From: Blastocystis sp. Blastoise
Taxonomy: Eukaryota > Sar > Bigyra > Opalinata > Blastocystidae
Assembly: GCA_039096225.1 (NCBI GenBank)
Contig: JBBPEB010000033.1
Span: 165,001-229,000 of the forward strand
Length of the DNA: 64,000 nt
Direction: 5' to 3'
In this document: piece after piece, positions 28,663 to 62,973 of the stretch
How the letters are laid out: each line of letters begins with the position of its first letter
Numbering within the stretch: position 1 is the stretch's first letter
Position numbers and translations under genes: made by a program
Notes under the pieces: generated by a model
Databases searched by the model: none
Told to the model about the DNA's origin: nothing
What the model saw: the letters and a program-made list of their open reading frames with translations, nothing else

Positions 28663-29748
28663 TATATTCTATATACATCAAGTCTAGAATCTCCGGTAAC
28701 ACTACCTTGTTCACACATTTCTATACATTGACTAACATCAGTAGATGCTACTAATGGATTTGATTCTATTATACATTGAGAGGCTTTACATGAATAATTA
28801 GCTATAGAAGCTAACTGACAAGAATCAGACCAAGGGGCTTGAACAATTATCTAGAAATGATTATAAATATAATAAATATAGTTATATAATAAAAATAAAC
28901 ATAATAATAAAATAACATAACATACAACAATAGATAAATAGATAATAAAGATAATAGCAACAAGTGAAGTAAACTTTAAGGCATCAAGATTCTTAAATAA
29001 ACATGGAGGTAAAATAAAAACAACAGAAACAACTAAAAAGATAAATGTACGACCTATATATATATATGAAATAAAATATGAACATATAAAAAAACATAAA
29101 TATCTAAATAAATAAATATTAATAAGCATACTAGTTAGCCAAAGATATTCTTCAGGAATAGTTACATCCATAAGGAAATAAGAAACACTAAGATAAAATT
29201 CATCAGCAATAACTACTGCATAACCAATTACAGAACCAAAACTGTAAATAATCTATAAAAATCAGTCATAATGATATATTTTCATAAAAGAAAATAAAAA
29301 TAAATAAATAAATATAAATACTTGAAATAAATCAATAAATTTGCCAAAATAATTACCAAAAAGTTTACCAGCCATTTTAGAATAAGTTCTTTCTTGTGTA
29401 TGATCAAAAACCAACTTTAATAAGTAACATGATATACCAGATAATAAACCAAAAATAATTAATAATAAGGATCCAAAAGCATAACCAACATGACTCATAG
29501 CCATAGGTAACATAATAATACCACCACCTAAAATTAATGTCATTAAAATGGAATATATATAATTTTCTCATATATCCATATATAGGTGAATAATAAAAAA
29601 TAAAAATAAAACTTGATATATTCATACCAATAATACTATTGATTAAATTAAATGAAGCACTAGGTACTTCAACTTCAACTTCATGTATAACGCTTTCAGG
29701 TTTTTCTTGGTCAACAAGAATTGCAGTTTTTTCAGTTGAATCGCTCAT
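27814..29748 (-). CDS. Amino acid transporter, SLC38/AAAP family
   Basis: A proton- or sodium-coupled amino acid transporter of the Aa_trans (PF01490) type. Exons 29748-29628, 29527-29322, 29252-29132, 29053-28926, 28850-28677, 28553-28045 and 27940-27814 close to 461 residues. The N-terminal NxxxGxGxLxLP signature of transmembrane helix 1 appears as FNLINSIIGGGIIMLPMAM and is assembled across intron 1 (split Gly codon). About eleven hydrophobic segments follow. An extracellular Cys-rich loop (exon 5: CKASQCIIES, CIEMCEQ) lies in the usual position between helices 5 and 6. The start ATG at 29748 is the first in frame, giving a short acidic cytosolic N-terminus. Substrate cannot be predicted. 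One intron carries a long (TAA)n tract. Confidence 0.9.
28587..28660. repeat. (TAA)n microsatellite in a transporter intron
   Basis: About 24 uninterrupted TAA units in the intron between exons 5 and 6 of the transporter gene. Confidence 0.85.
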
Positions 29749-30790
29749 ATTGATTAAGAATAATGAAATAAAAAATGAATGGGATACTCTACATGCTAAA
29801 GAAAAAATTGTGACAGGGAATATCGATGACAAAATCTCTATTTTTGATTCGTTTCACATGATATCTGACGCACATATCCACAGAGAAGCGTAATAAAATA
29901 GAATTTGTTTCTCCTTTTCTCTTTTCTTTATTTCATTATGTCTGGTGATCGAATTCTCTGTTCAAAAAAATATAATTATCAACAATTAAAAGAAACTCCT
30001 TTACGGAACAAAAAGAAAAATCGAAATAGAAAATAATCCCGATTCTTCATCTTCATTTTTTTCATTCATTTTATAAAAATAATTCTTTATTCAATTTCTT
30101 CGTGTGTGTAGCATTTACAGAATTTTATACTCATCTCAAACAAAAGAAAATAACATATCTCAATGCCTTTTTTAGCTTTGCTAGATACAATTTCAAATTG
30201 AGTATTTTTAGGGTCTTTTTTCATAGGATTCTTCTCAAAGATATTCATATTTGTCTTATTAAAAATATTGAGCATCAAATCAAAAAAATATATACAATAA
30301 ATAGAGTTCTTTTTGAAAACTCATGAACAAAACATTATATTTAACAAAAGAATTAATGTACAACTAACAGCAAAATGATTACAAAAAAAAAATGTTAATT
30401 GCATATATATAGAAAATAAAATATATCTAATAAATTATATAAATATATAATAAAAAAGTAGTGGATCTTTTTTATTATAGATATATAATATGAAAATAAG
30501 AAATAAAACTAAAACATATATTATAAATAAAATAAAAAAAGATGAAATGAAGAAATGATTGATATATAATTATAATGAGAATAAAATAAATGATATTTAG
30601 ATGAATGAGAAATCAAGAAAAAATAATGAGAAAAAAAAGACAACAAAGACAATGAGAAGATAATAAAAGTTATATAAAGGAATTCAAATAAAAATATTAT
30701 TAATTGAAAGAAGAATAAGAAAGATTATATATAAAATAAGAATATATATGTATAGAGTAGAATTTAGTTGGGTTATATATATATATATAT
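29749..30790. other. Intergenic; upstream of transporter, downstream of VPS13
   Basis: A 1.0-kb AT-rich spacer between two minus-strand genes. The part near 30360-30780 is A-rich on the + strand. No supported feature. Confidence 0.5.
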
Positions 30791-48855
<18,065 letters not shown>

Positions 48856-49481
48856 GGATTTGATGAAGATTTAAAACAATTTTGGAATGAAAAGATGACA
48901 AAAACAACACAAAAAAAATAATGGATTTTCCCATAAAAGAAAACTTCACGATCATAAATCCTCACGGAGATATCCATAAGCATCTACTTTAAAATTAATT
49001 TTTCACAGAAACTAGAAAATTATTTACATGAAAAAGTCAAAAAAAAAATGTTGTGTTTTTTAATCAGGGTTCTTCTTAAATGGATTTTGTATTTGTTCCA
49101 TGGATATCCTTTATTTCATATTTGAAACTAATAAAAAAATGTGAAGACTTTGATATAACCATTTTATATTGTTAGAAAATGAAAAGATAAATAAAAGTGT
49201 TGTTCATCACATTTAATCATTATCGAACTACTCCCTTTTTTTAAAATATAGCATAAAGTACAGTCATATAAATTTAATGTTCTTTAAATATTCGTAAATT
49301 TTATAGAAAATAAAACAAAACACTTAAGAAAAACCAAATGAGGTTATAAAAAAATGAATGAGAATAGAAAACACATAGTATATATGTTACACTAATTTCT
49401 ATATAAAAATAATATTGAATCCTTAACAAGAATATAAGTAACTCTATATAATAATAAAGATTACAATGAGAAAAAAATAGT
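48856..49481. other. Intergenic; upstream of VPS13, downstream of NanE-NanK
   Basis: AT-rich spacer between two minus-strand genes, with several A and T homopolymers. No supported feature. Confidence 0.5.
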
Positions 49482-51086
49482 TTATGCTTGTTCCATAGCT
49501 AATAAACCAGCACCAACAAGTCCAGCGTCACCACCTAAAGCAGCAATAACAATAGGAGTTTCCTTGATAGGAGTGAAAGCGTTCTTTTTGAATGTTTCTC
49601 TAGCAGGTTCAAGAATAAGATCACCTAATTCAGAAACACTACCACCAATACAAACAATAGAAGGATTCAAACAAGCACAAACAGAAGAAAGAGCAATACC
49701 TAACCATTCACCAACAGCATGAGCAGCAGCAACAGCATTCTTATCTCCTTGTTTAGCTAAATCACCAACTTCCTTACCAGTTTCAAGTTGATGTTCTTTA
49801 GTAACAAGTCTATTATATTCATAACAAAGAGCACGACCCGAGCAATAAGCTTCAAAAGCACCTTCAACTTCACCATCAGCAGTACGACCATCTCTATTTA
49901 CTAAGACATGACCAATGCATTGAGCCATATCGCGAGTAGCCATATATAATTTACCATCTACTACCATACCACCACCTAAACCTGTACCTATAGTAATACC
50001 TAAGCAAGAATATTTTCCTTTACCATTACCAATAAGAGATTCACCAAAAGCAGCAGCATTTCCATCATTTACTACATGTACAGGAAGTTTATATTCTTTT
50101 TGAAGCATAGTTTTAATAGGAGCACCTTTCCAATTAGGAATAGTAGGAGTAGCATAAACTACATTACCACCAATATCAATAGTACCACCAGTAGATACAC
50201 CAATACAAGTAGGAGCAATACTAGTCCATTTAGATTTTAATTCATCAAGAAGAGTTACACAAGCTTTAATAACATCTTCAGCAGATGTTTGAGGACAAGA
50301 AGTCTTTATAGGTCCAAGACATATCTTACCATTCTTATCAATAATACCTCCAGCAATCTTAGTACCACCAATATCAAGACAATAAGCATAACGTTCTTCA
50401 CGGAAAGAATGCATAGCAAGAGAATATTGTTTAGTAATCCACATAGGACGAGTAATCATAGAACCAACTACAATGCAATGAGCACCTAAACGTAAAAGTT
50501 GACGAGCATGTTCAGGACAAGCAATACGACCTTCACAAATAACAGGAGTATTAGGAAGAGCTTTAACTAATTTAGCAACAAGTTCAAAATCAGGACCTGG
50601 AGTCATTACAGTATTTTCAGTATAACCAGAAAGAGTAGAAGCTACAATATCAGCTCCAGCAGCAGCAGCAGCTACACCTTCTTCAAAAGTAGAAATATCA
50701 GCCATAACAAGACAACCAAATTCCTTCTTAATTTGTTTCATTAAATCAATACCACTAATTCCATAAGGATGAGGTCTATCAGTAACATCAAGAGCAATGA
50801 TAGTAGCACCAGCTTCATAAATAGCTCTAGCACGATCCATATTAAGAGTAATACGAGGACCATAACCAACTACATCTTCTTTATATATACCAATAATAGG
50901 AAGATTAGTTAATTTTCTAATAGCAGCAATATGGTTAGGATCATCAGCACGAATACCAATAGCACCACCAAATTCAGCAGCTTTAGCCATTAAAGCCATA
51001 TTTTCAGGTCCATAAAGAGCATCTTCTTCATGGGCTTGGCAGGAGACAACAATACCTCCTTTCATACTAGCTAAAATATCAGACAT
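49482..51086 (-). CDS. Bifunctional ManNAc-6-P 2-epimerase / ManNAc kinase (NanE-NanK fusion)
   Basis: A single 534-residue reading frame without introns. Residues 1-225 are NanE: the catalytic Lys is in LPIIGIYK (K69) and the Glu in VICEGRI (E185). Residues 232-534 are a ROK kinase: phosphate loop LDIGGTKIAGG (238-), catalytic base in VVNDGNAAAFGE (D341), and ITIGTGLGGG. Together they catalyse consecutive steps, ManNAc to ManNAc-6-P to GlcNAc-6-P, of sialic acid/ManNAc catabolism. The ROK zinc motif is degenerate: the GH histidine remains (H393) but the CxCGxxGC cysteines read as TADGEVEGA (402-410). The gene has strong codon bias and no microsatellites, unlike its neighbours. Domain order and type are bacterial-like, so ancient transfer is plausible; the metazoan GNE fusion uses an unrelated hydrolysing epimerase. 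It diverges from the ZCCHC17-like gene. Confidence 0.93.
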   Translation of the reverse strand: MSDILASMKGGIVVSCQAHEEDALYGPENMALMAKAAEFGGAIGIRADDPNHIAAIRKLTNLPIIGIYKEDVVGYGPRITLNMDRARAIYEAGATIIALDVTDRPHPYGISGIDLMKQIKKEFGCLVMADISTFEEGVAAAAAGADIVASTLSGYTENTVMTPGPDFELVAKLVKALPNTPVICEGRIACPEHARQLLRLGAHCIVVGSMITRPMWITKQYSLAMHSFREERYAYCLDIGGTKIAGGIIDKNGKICLGPIKTSCPQTSAEDVIKACVTLLDELKSKWTSIAPTCIGVSTGGTIDIGGNVVYATPTIPNWKGAPIKTMLQKEYKLPVHVVNDGNAAAFGESLIGNGKGKYSCLGITIGTGLGGGMVVDGKLYMATRDMAQCIGHVLVNRDGRTADGEVEGAFEAYCSGRALCYEYNRLVTKEHQLETGKEVGDLAKQGDKNAVAAAHAVGEWLGIALSSVCACLNPSIVCIGGSVSELGDLILEPARETFKKNAFTPIKETPIVIAALGGDAGLVGAGLLAMEQA

Positions 51087-51272
51087 TTTGATTGTAAAGT
51101 TAAAAAGAATATAAAAGATTATTCTGAAAAAAGGTATGGATCATCCATTCAGAAGGGAGAGTCATCGCTTGCAGCCAATAAAGATCTAAAAATAAAAATA
51201 TTTGTTTTCACGGGGAAATCAAGTTTGGATTTGAAAACGTTATTTGTGTGTTTGAAGAGGTATTCGATTCTT
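51087..51272. promoter_or_regulatory. Short divergent promoter region
   Basis: Only 186 bp separate the start codons of NanE-NanK (-) and the ZCCHC17-like gene (+), so both promoters must lie here or overlap coding sequence. A CCAAT word sits at 51175-51179 and a CACGGG word at 51209-51214. Use of these as factor sites is inference. Confidence 0.45.
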
Positions 51273-52033
51273 ATGACATCAAATAAACCTTGCTATCGTA
51301 AGAGACAGGAATCATCATCATCTGAAGATGAAGATAATGTCAAAATAAGTACTAATCAACACTATTTGGTTAATCAAAATACTTCAAATCATCCTAATCC
51401 TAGTACTCTAGCTTCTAAATTATCTGAAGATCATAAAGATATAAATACTTATGATATAAAAGAACAGTTGTCTCAGTATTCTTCAAATTCCAACAATAAT
51501 GTTTCAGATCATTCTTCATCTCATTATAGAGATCATAGAGATTGTTATGATGATAGAAATAGTTCAAGAGATCATAGAGATCGTTACGATGATAGAAATA
51601 ATTCAAGAGATCATAGAGATCGATACGATAATAGAAATAGTTCAAGAGATCATAGAGATCGTTATGATGATAGAAATAATTCAAGAGATCATTCATCTAA
51701 GTATTATGCCGATCATTCAAGCAATGAAACTAATTATTCTCGAGATCATAGATCTCGTAGTCGAAGTATAGATTCTCATAGTCATTCGAGAAAACATGCA
51801 CCAGTCTATTCGAAGTCATCTTCAGAGAATAATGATGTTCTAGAAAATTCATTTCGTGGTTATGAACCAGGGAAAAAAGCACCAGAAAAATATACTATTC
51901 CAAATAAGTTTTTAGTAGATGATACTGATGGATGTATATATTATATACTTATTATTTTGTTGTTATTGTTTTGTATATTATTGTGTTGTTGTTATTATGT
52001 TTATTATTATGTTTATTGTTTTGTTTATTATTG

Positions 52034-52087
<54 letters not shown>

Positions 52088-53348
52088 TCTATATAGTGGG
52101 TAGTTCTGCTCTAGATGGCGAAGGTTTCTCTTTGGATCTCGATACAACTACATTTCCTGAAAGTTTATATTTATACATATTATATTTATATTTATATTTA
52201 TTGTATTTATATTTATATTTATATATTTATATTTATTATATTTATATTTATATTTATATATTTATATATATAATTTATATTAATATATATAGAAACAATA
52301 ATAGATTACAGTACACGAAGTGACGTTCCTCAATTAAACTCAATTCACAAGGGGATTGTACAGAAAGTACTTGATTTTGGGGCTTTCGTTAAGGTATTAT
52401 ATATATGCATTATAGAATACTTCAAATTCATTTATATTCTTATTCTATTATTCTCTATCTACTTTTATAATAAATAGATTATTATATTTCTAAAAGACTC
52501 TTCTATTATATATATGATTATTATAATAATAATATCATTCCTATAGATCCGTGGTTATCCTATAGACGGTCTTGTATATAAAGAGGAATATATATATGAT
52601 CTGCCTCCTCCAAAACCCGATGACGAAGTGTTCGTCAAAGTTATTCGATTATTCGAAAAAGATGGAAAAACAAAGTATATAGTGTGATATATTAATATAT
52701 ATATACTTATATTATTATACATATTATACTTTTTATTTCTTATACTTATTAATAATAATATTTATATATAGAATAAGTTTATCTATTCGACGTGTGTCTC
52801 AAGACAAGGGAAAAGATCTAGATAGTAATCCAGGACAAGTATATATATATATAATTATATATGATTATATATTATTATATATGATTATATATAGAGCGAT
52901 TCTATATTTAAAATGTCTACAATACAATTGGATGCACAAAAGAATTGTGTTTGTTCAAGAGTATATATAAATAAATATATTATCTTTTCGTTATCTTTAT
53001 ATATATAATTATCTATTAATAAATTAATATATATTTATAGTGTGGTGTTAAAGGACATTTAGCTAGTGAATGTTTCGTGAATATAAACACGGGGAAAAAA
53101 TATGATCTAGTCGAAGACTCTGATATTGATTCTATTGTATATCTATTTATTATTTATATATTCTTATTATTTATATATTATAGGATGAAGATATTCAAGC
53201 GAAAGACAATCATAATGAAGATATCATGAAACCTACTAATAAAGGAAATAGTGTTCCTGAAAACAGAACACATTCTCATCATAAACATCACCATTCTTCT
53301 AGCAATGGCAGCACATCTCATCATCATCGTCGTCGTCATCATCATTAA
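51273..53348 (+). CDS. S1 and CCHC zinc-knuckle RNA-binding protein (ZCCHC17-like)
   Basis: Exons 51273-51933, 52097-52162, 52293-52393, 52547-52674, 52772-52838, 52895-52960, 53041-53136 and 53184-53348 close to 449 residues. The N-terminal third is disordered, with RS/RD-rich tandem repeats of 13 residues (core SRDHRDRYDDRNN). An S1 domain follows (HKGIVQKVLDFGAFVKIRGYPIDGLVYKEEY, split over exons 3-4), then a CCHC knuckle CSRCGVKGHLASEC assembled across intron 6, and a His/Arg-rich tail. S1 followed by CCHC is the arrangement of ZCCHC17 (pNO40), a nucleolar and spliceosome-associated protein; the N-terminal repeats are extra. An ATG at 51273 is preferred over an upstream TTG. The S1 domain is well defined; the exact function is inferred from the architecture. 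Confidence 0.85.
51528..51690 (+). repeat. 39-bp coding tandem repeat in ZCCHC17-like exon 1
   Basis: About four copies of a 39-bp unit coding for 13 residues (SRDHRDRYDDRNN and variants with NNS/NSS alternation). Third-position differences between copies are few, so the expansion is fairly recent. The alternate copies are more alike than adjacent ones, suggesting duplication of a two-unit block. Confidence 0.8.
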
Positions 53349-53693
53349 TAACAACTCATCAAATAACATGAAATAAACCCTCGCCCATTTTAACAATTTT
53401 CCACTTTTTTAATATTTATTGTTTTTAATTTATTTAAATTATTATTGCATTTAAATCAGCATTTTATTTTTATTCTTTATAATATAAATTATTTTATTAT
53501 GGATTTTTTGCATCATTTCTTATTAATTTAGAATTAGATTTCATAATTTATGTTAGCTATATTTTCATATTTTTAGAATATTCTTTTTTTTTTTTATTAT
53601 TTATACATATTTACAAAAAAAATCTGTTTTAAATATTATTTTTACTTCTATAATAATAAATAAAAAAGGAAAATATTAAAAAATAATAAAATC
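53349..53693. other. Intergenic between two + strand genes
   Basis: T- and A-rich spacer; likely 3' end of the ZCCHC17-like transcript and promoter of the MaoC gene. No other feature seen. Confidence 0.5.
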
Positions 53694-54460
53694 ATGCAGT
53701 TGCACCCATTTATTCATAATTCATTTAAATGTACCTTCAAAACATTCTTTAGTACATATATACCTCATATCAAAGGATCTATTCCAAAAGTAATTTCCAT
53801 ATATCAAAATAATTATTGTTTTTTCATATTTAGTATTCTCTAAACTCTCCAGTACTTCTTAAAGTTGGAGATTTCATGGAATATTCACGGAGCTATACAC
53901 ATGAAGATGTATCTCCATTATTTAAAGCAAATATCTATTATTTCTAAAGCTTGATAAATTTGCAGATCTTACGGGAGACATAAATCCAATACATATTATG
54001 AAAACAAACTCAAATAATGAACAAATAAAAACAATTGTTCATGGAATTCTCACAGGAAGCATGTTCAGTACATTATTTGGATATCAGGTATTTTTATACA
54101 TTTTTCTAAATTAATTTTATTATGAATTTTTTGTATTCTATTGAATTAAATATAGATTCCAGGAACAATTTATTTAAAACAGAATTTATTATTTCAGAAT
54201 ATTTTATATACTGATGAAGTTGTAACAGGTATTTATAAATAATTATAGTATAATAATTTTTATGCTTATTTCTAGCAAAAGTGATGGTAACAAGAATATT
54301 TTATGATAAACATATTTGTGTAGTTTCAACAGAATGTATTCGTGATTATGTATATATATATATGTATTCTATATATAATATATATATAATATATGAATAG
54401 GATAAAAAGAAAATAATCGATGGAACAGCATATATAAAAATTGATAATTTAATATCTTGA
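53694..54460 (+). CDS. MaoC-type (R)-enoyl hydratase / 3-hydroxyacyl dehydratase, probably mitochondrial
   Basis: Exons 53694-53789, 53834-53908, 53950-54087, 54156-54228, 54276-54349 and 54401-54460 close to 171 residues, ending TGA. The hot-dog fold hydratase signature is LTGDINPIH, carrying the catalytic Asp and His pair in DxxxxH spacing, followed by VHGILTGSMFSTLFG and PGTIYLKQNLLFQNIL. This is the pattern of PhaJ/HTD2 single-domain hydratases. The N-terminus (MQLHPFIHNSFKCTFKTFFSTY) has Phe, Lys and Thr/Ser and no acidic residue, consistent with a mitochondrial presequence, so a role like the mitochondrial fatty-acid-synthesis dehydratase (HTD2) is likely; peroxisomal PhaJ-like beta-oxidation is the alternative, but the C-terminus (NLIS) is not a clear PTS1. 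Neighbouring genes do not bear on function. Confidence 0.88.
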
Positions 54461-54673
54461 TTTTGTAAAATAATTATTTTATAATATACTCTTTATCGTT
54501 GTTTTGTTTTTTATATAATAACATACTTTATAATTACTTGTTATATATTCTTCTATATATAAATATATTCTAAAAACAAAACATTTTTTTTAAACAAAAT
54601 ATAAAATAAGAAAAGAATCAAAAGTATTCATAAATCAAATAAAAAAAGTATACACTATATATATGTATATATT

Positions 54674-59034
<4,361 letters not shown>

Positions 59035-59621
59035 TGCATAAGTATGGTGAGATTAACACTACAAATAAATAAAAAAATAATATTTGTTTCTTAGTCTGAA
59101 AAGAAAATCAAAAGTCTTTCAGTCTTTTTTTTTTTAAATATATATTATATTTATTGTGATGAACTGTCCATTAATATTTTTGTAGTTTCATTAGTGTATT
59201 ATAAAATACCCACAGATAATACACAATAAATAATATATAAACTAAAAACAAAAAAAAATAAAGAGCACAACAAAACATAATAGTATACTATGTTAAAGCA
59301 AAATCAATAGATCGAAAAGAATGAATAATGAATTATTTTAAATTACAACAATTTATATAATAAATATTATGAAAAATACAAATGAAAAACATTATTACAA
59401 AAATAAATACAAAAATGTAATGAATAATATATATTATGAATTGAACAAGACCTATCTATAAAGAGCAAACGCAATGGAGATAAAACAATGAAAAATAAAA
59501 CAAGAAAAAGAGAAAAGAAAATAAGAAAGCACACAAAGCGTATGTATATATATAGTTATCTTATGAATAACGTATATATGAATATGTAGCAAACATCATA
59601 TCATATATCATAATAATCTGT
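59035..59621. other. Intergenic; upstream of DDX42-like gene
   Basis: A-rich spacer between two minus-strand genes. No supported feature beyond expected promoter and 3' end sequences. Confidence 0.5.
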
Positions 59622-61125
59622 TTAATAATAATGAGAGCGAGAATAACTACTACTACTGCTGCTACTACCAGTTCCTCTTCTACCATTATTATTATTATTA
59701 TTATTGTTATTGTTATTATTGTTGTTATTATTATTATTATTACGGTTATTCGTACCATTTCTTCTATAGCTTGAAGATCTTTGAGAGCTACGAGGTTGAC
59801 CGCCAAAACCGCCTCCAAATCCTCCAAAATTGAAAGGCATGCCGCCAAAGCCGCCGCCAAAGCCTCCTCCAAAGCCGCCATCATCATCATCATCATCATC
59901 ATAATAACTAGAAGATTGATTATAGCCACCAGGCATGCCATTATAATTAAAGCTGCTATTACCACCAGGCATACCATTAAAACTAAATTGTACATTACCT
60001 GGCATACCTCCAGCACCACCTCCAAACATACTAAAGAGTGAACTTAAATCAATATTACCGGGCATACCGCCAGACATATTACCCCCACCAAATCCACCTT
60101 GGAAGGGATTACCAGATTCAGGATCATTAGGATCTATACCCATATCAATAAGCTTCTTCTTTTCAGGATCCGATAATAACTGATAAGCTTCATTAATATC
60201 TTTAAACTTCTCCTCAGCCTGTTTCTTTGTTTCTTCATCTTTTCCAGCCATACGATCCGGATGGTATTTAAGAGCCATTTTACGATAAGCTTTCTTAATT
60301 TCTTCCTCAGTAGCAGATCGAGGAACACCAAGAATCTTATAGTAATCTTTCTTACTAGCAGCCTTTAAGAGACGATTACAATTATCTATTTCACTATCTG
60401 GATCTATATCCATAGAAACACCCGAGAAATCGGTTTTTAATTTATTTAAATCAGCAATAGCAGTCTTTAAGTTATCAGCATCACCTATAGCTTTATTAAT
60501 ACGAACACGACGAATATAGGCTTTATAATTATTATTATCAAGAGAAATAGCTTTATTAGCATAAGAAAGTGCATTTGTATTATCATTTAAACACATATAA
60601 CAAGCACTAATATTATTACATATAATACTGTTATAGACATTATTAAAGACATCAATATTCATTAAATGCTCATATTGAGGAATAGCTTCTTTATACTATA
60701 TATAGATATTCATAGAATTTAAAATATATAGATTATATATATATATTATATACTTGTTTTGATTTGAATAAATTATTCACTTTTTCCTTTTCAGTTATAA
60801 TCTTACGAACTCTCTTGATCTATATAAATATAATTATAATTATAATAATTATATTCTATATATATACTAATTGTTGTGCATATTTATAATCAGGATCATT
60901 TAATAAGAGACGACGGCATAAGTCTATACATTGTTCAGGCTCATTCATATAATATAAAGCAGTAGCTCTTAAATATAAGAGTACAGAAGAATAAGAAGGA
61001 TCATTTTCCTTTAAATAAGTACTAGTCATACTTAATACCTCTTGGAATTTACCTTGGTATATATAAGCCTATATATATATTTGTTAAGAATACAAATAAT
61101 AATAATAAAAATAAAAATAATAATA

Positions 61126-61160
<35 letters not shown>

Positions 61161-62154
61161 TAGTCTATATATACTTGCATAAGCATAACATGTAAGGAGA
61201 TATCTCCAGGCATAGAATCTAAGAGTCTACTAATACGTACATAGAAAGAATTAGCATCATTTCTATGTTGTTCACGATTACCATGCAATACACTCCAATC
61301 TTCTTCTTCTTCTTCTGAAAACATCTTAGTAGACATTGACATCAACTCACGTTTCTCATTACGAACTTGACAACATGTATTATATTCATCATTTAAAGGT
61401 TTATCGAAAGAATGATTGATTCTATAAGACTATAGAATAATAATAATAAGGAACGTCTAATGTTTATTTACTATTTTGATCGAAATATAATAATATATAT
61501 ATATATATATGTTTATCTATGAATAACTATATATATATATATATATATACATCAAGGAATGTGATAGCATCATCAACTTTACCACTTAAACGACAAGTAC
61601 TAGCGTATTTGGCATATCCTTTTGTGAAACTAGGATCTTTATCAATGGACTATAGAAAAACATAGATATGATTTAGAAAAATAATAAATATATAATAAAT
61701 ATATAAAAAAAAAATTAATAATAATAAATATAAAAAAATATGTATAAAAAATAATAATAATAAATATAAAAAAATAAATATAAAAAAAACAATAACTACA
61801 ATACATATGCATACAGTTTTGCAATCATTTAATGCATCATCATATTTTCCCATTTTACAATAGGTAGTAGCACGATTAGTATAATAAAAAGGATTATTGG
61901 GATCTATTCTAATAGCTTCAGAATAGTTTCGAATAGCATCTCTAAATAAATATAAATATAATTATAGAATACATAAAAATGATGAAAAAAAAAAGATTGT
62001 ATCAAATAGAAAAGAAATCATGAATATATACCTGTAGTTCTTCTTTAAGAAAGCATCGTTGCCTAATTTCTTATAGTTTTCGGCAGATGGATCTATATAA
62101 CAAGAGATTGAATAAAAAATGTAAAATAAACGACATACTTGTATTATAAGACAT
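59622..62154 (-). CDS. TPR and J-domain co-chaperone (DNAJC7-like)
   Basis: Exons 62154-62139, 62092-62032, 61941-61815, 61649-61551, 61429-61175, 61068-60868, 60819-60754 and 60695-59622 close to 632 residues. N-terminal TPRs begin [28 protein letters not shown]; further TPR-like helices follow to about residue 370. The J domain (about 386-452) starts [24 protein letters not shown] and has the HPD motif in KYHPDRMAG, so it should stimulate Hsp70 ATPase. TPR plus J is the DNAJC7 (TPR2) arrangement, linking Hsp90 and Hsp70. Unlike DNAJC7, the C-terminus is a long Gly/Met/Phe-rich region ([16 protein letters not shown]) followed by poly-Asn and a Ser-rich end, resembling the G/F region of type B J proteins. 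Cytosolic; no signal or membrane segment. Confidence 0.92.
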
Positions 62155-62973
62155 ATTTTATTATTTGTAATTACTAAGAACGATATATAATAGTAACTTT
62201 TTATAATGTAAAGTTATTCTTATTTAATTAAAAATGGACGTGAAGCCAACAATAGAAATTTTTTCTAGAATATAAGAAGAAAAATGGAAGTTTCTATCCA
62301 TAATTCCCCATAGAAAAGAACTAGATTTGTTAGATATTCTAGAAGATAACCACTATTATTCTTTTTTTTGATTAATTGTGTTTTAAACATAGTAAGCAGT
62401 TTTTGTTGTTGAAAACATATCTATAGTCATCATCGATCCTCTTTTTAATTATTAAAGTGTTTTAAAAGTATATATTAATTAGTGGTGTTGATATAATATG
62501 GATCTTGTTCATTCAATGTCAAAATGCGAAGATATTTTTGTGAATTTAAACTATGAAATAGGATTATTCATGATGGTCAATAATAGTATACTTTTATTGT
62601 GCATGCTATTCTATTATCTAGTCAATATAAATACGAATGAGTACCTATGATTGGTTCATTTTTTCATAATATATGATTTTGCATTATTCTTCGTGTTTCT
62701 TTTTTTTCTAAATTCAAGATTGATGTCTTCTTACATATATAAATTAAAAATATAATAATAGAAAGTGAATAAATATATGAAACAAACAAAATAGAGATGT
62801 TCATCATTTACCTAAAAAGAACAATGAATGACAGAGAAATACAGAATTTAATTGATTTTTCAATCTATTTTATTAAAATATACATCCAGAAAGAATGGAA
62901 ATATAAACATAAAAACTAACAACACTTTTTTTATATATATTTATTTATTTATTAAGGTTAATTAGAGATGGAT
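62155..62973. other. Intergenic; upstream of DNAJC7-like gene
   Basis: AT-rich spacer between two minus-strand genes. I see no gene, RNA or repeat here. Confidence 0.5.

Noticed and set aside
50289-50489. Plus-strand frame within the NanE-NanK gene
   Set aside because: Antisense shadow with no homology; the minus-strand product has complete catalytic motifs.
51415-51696. Minus-strand frame opposite the ZCCHC17-like repeats
   Set aside because: A repeat of 39 bp keeps the antisense frame open; there is no independent support.
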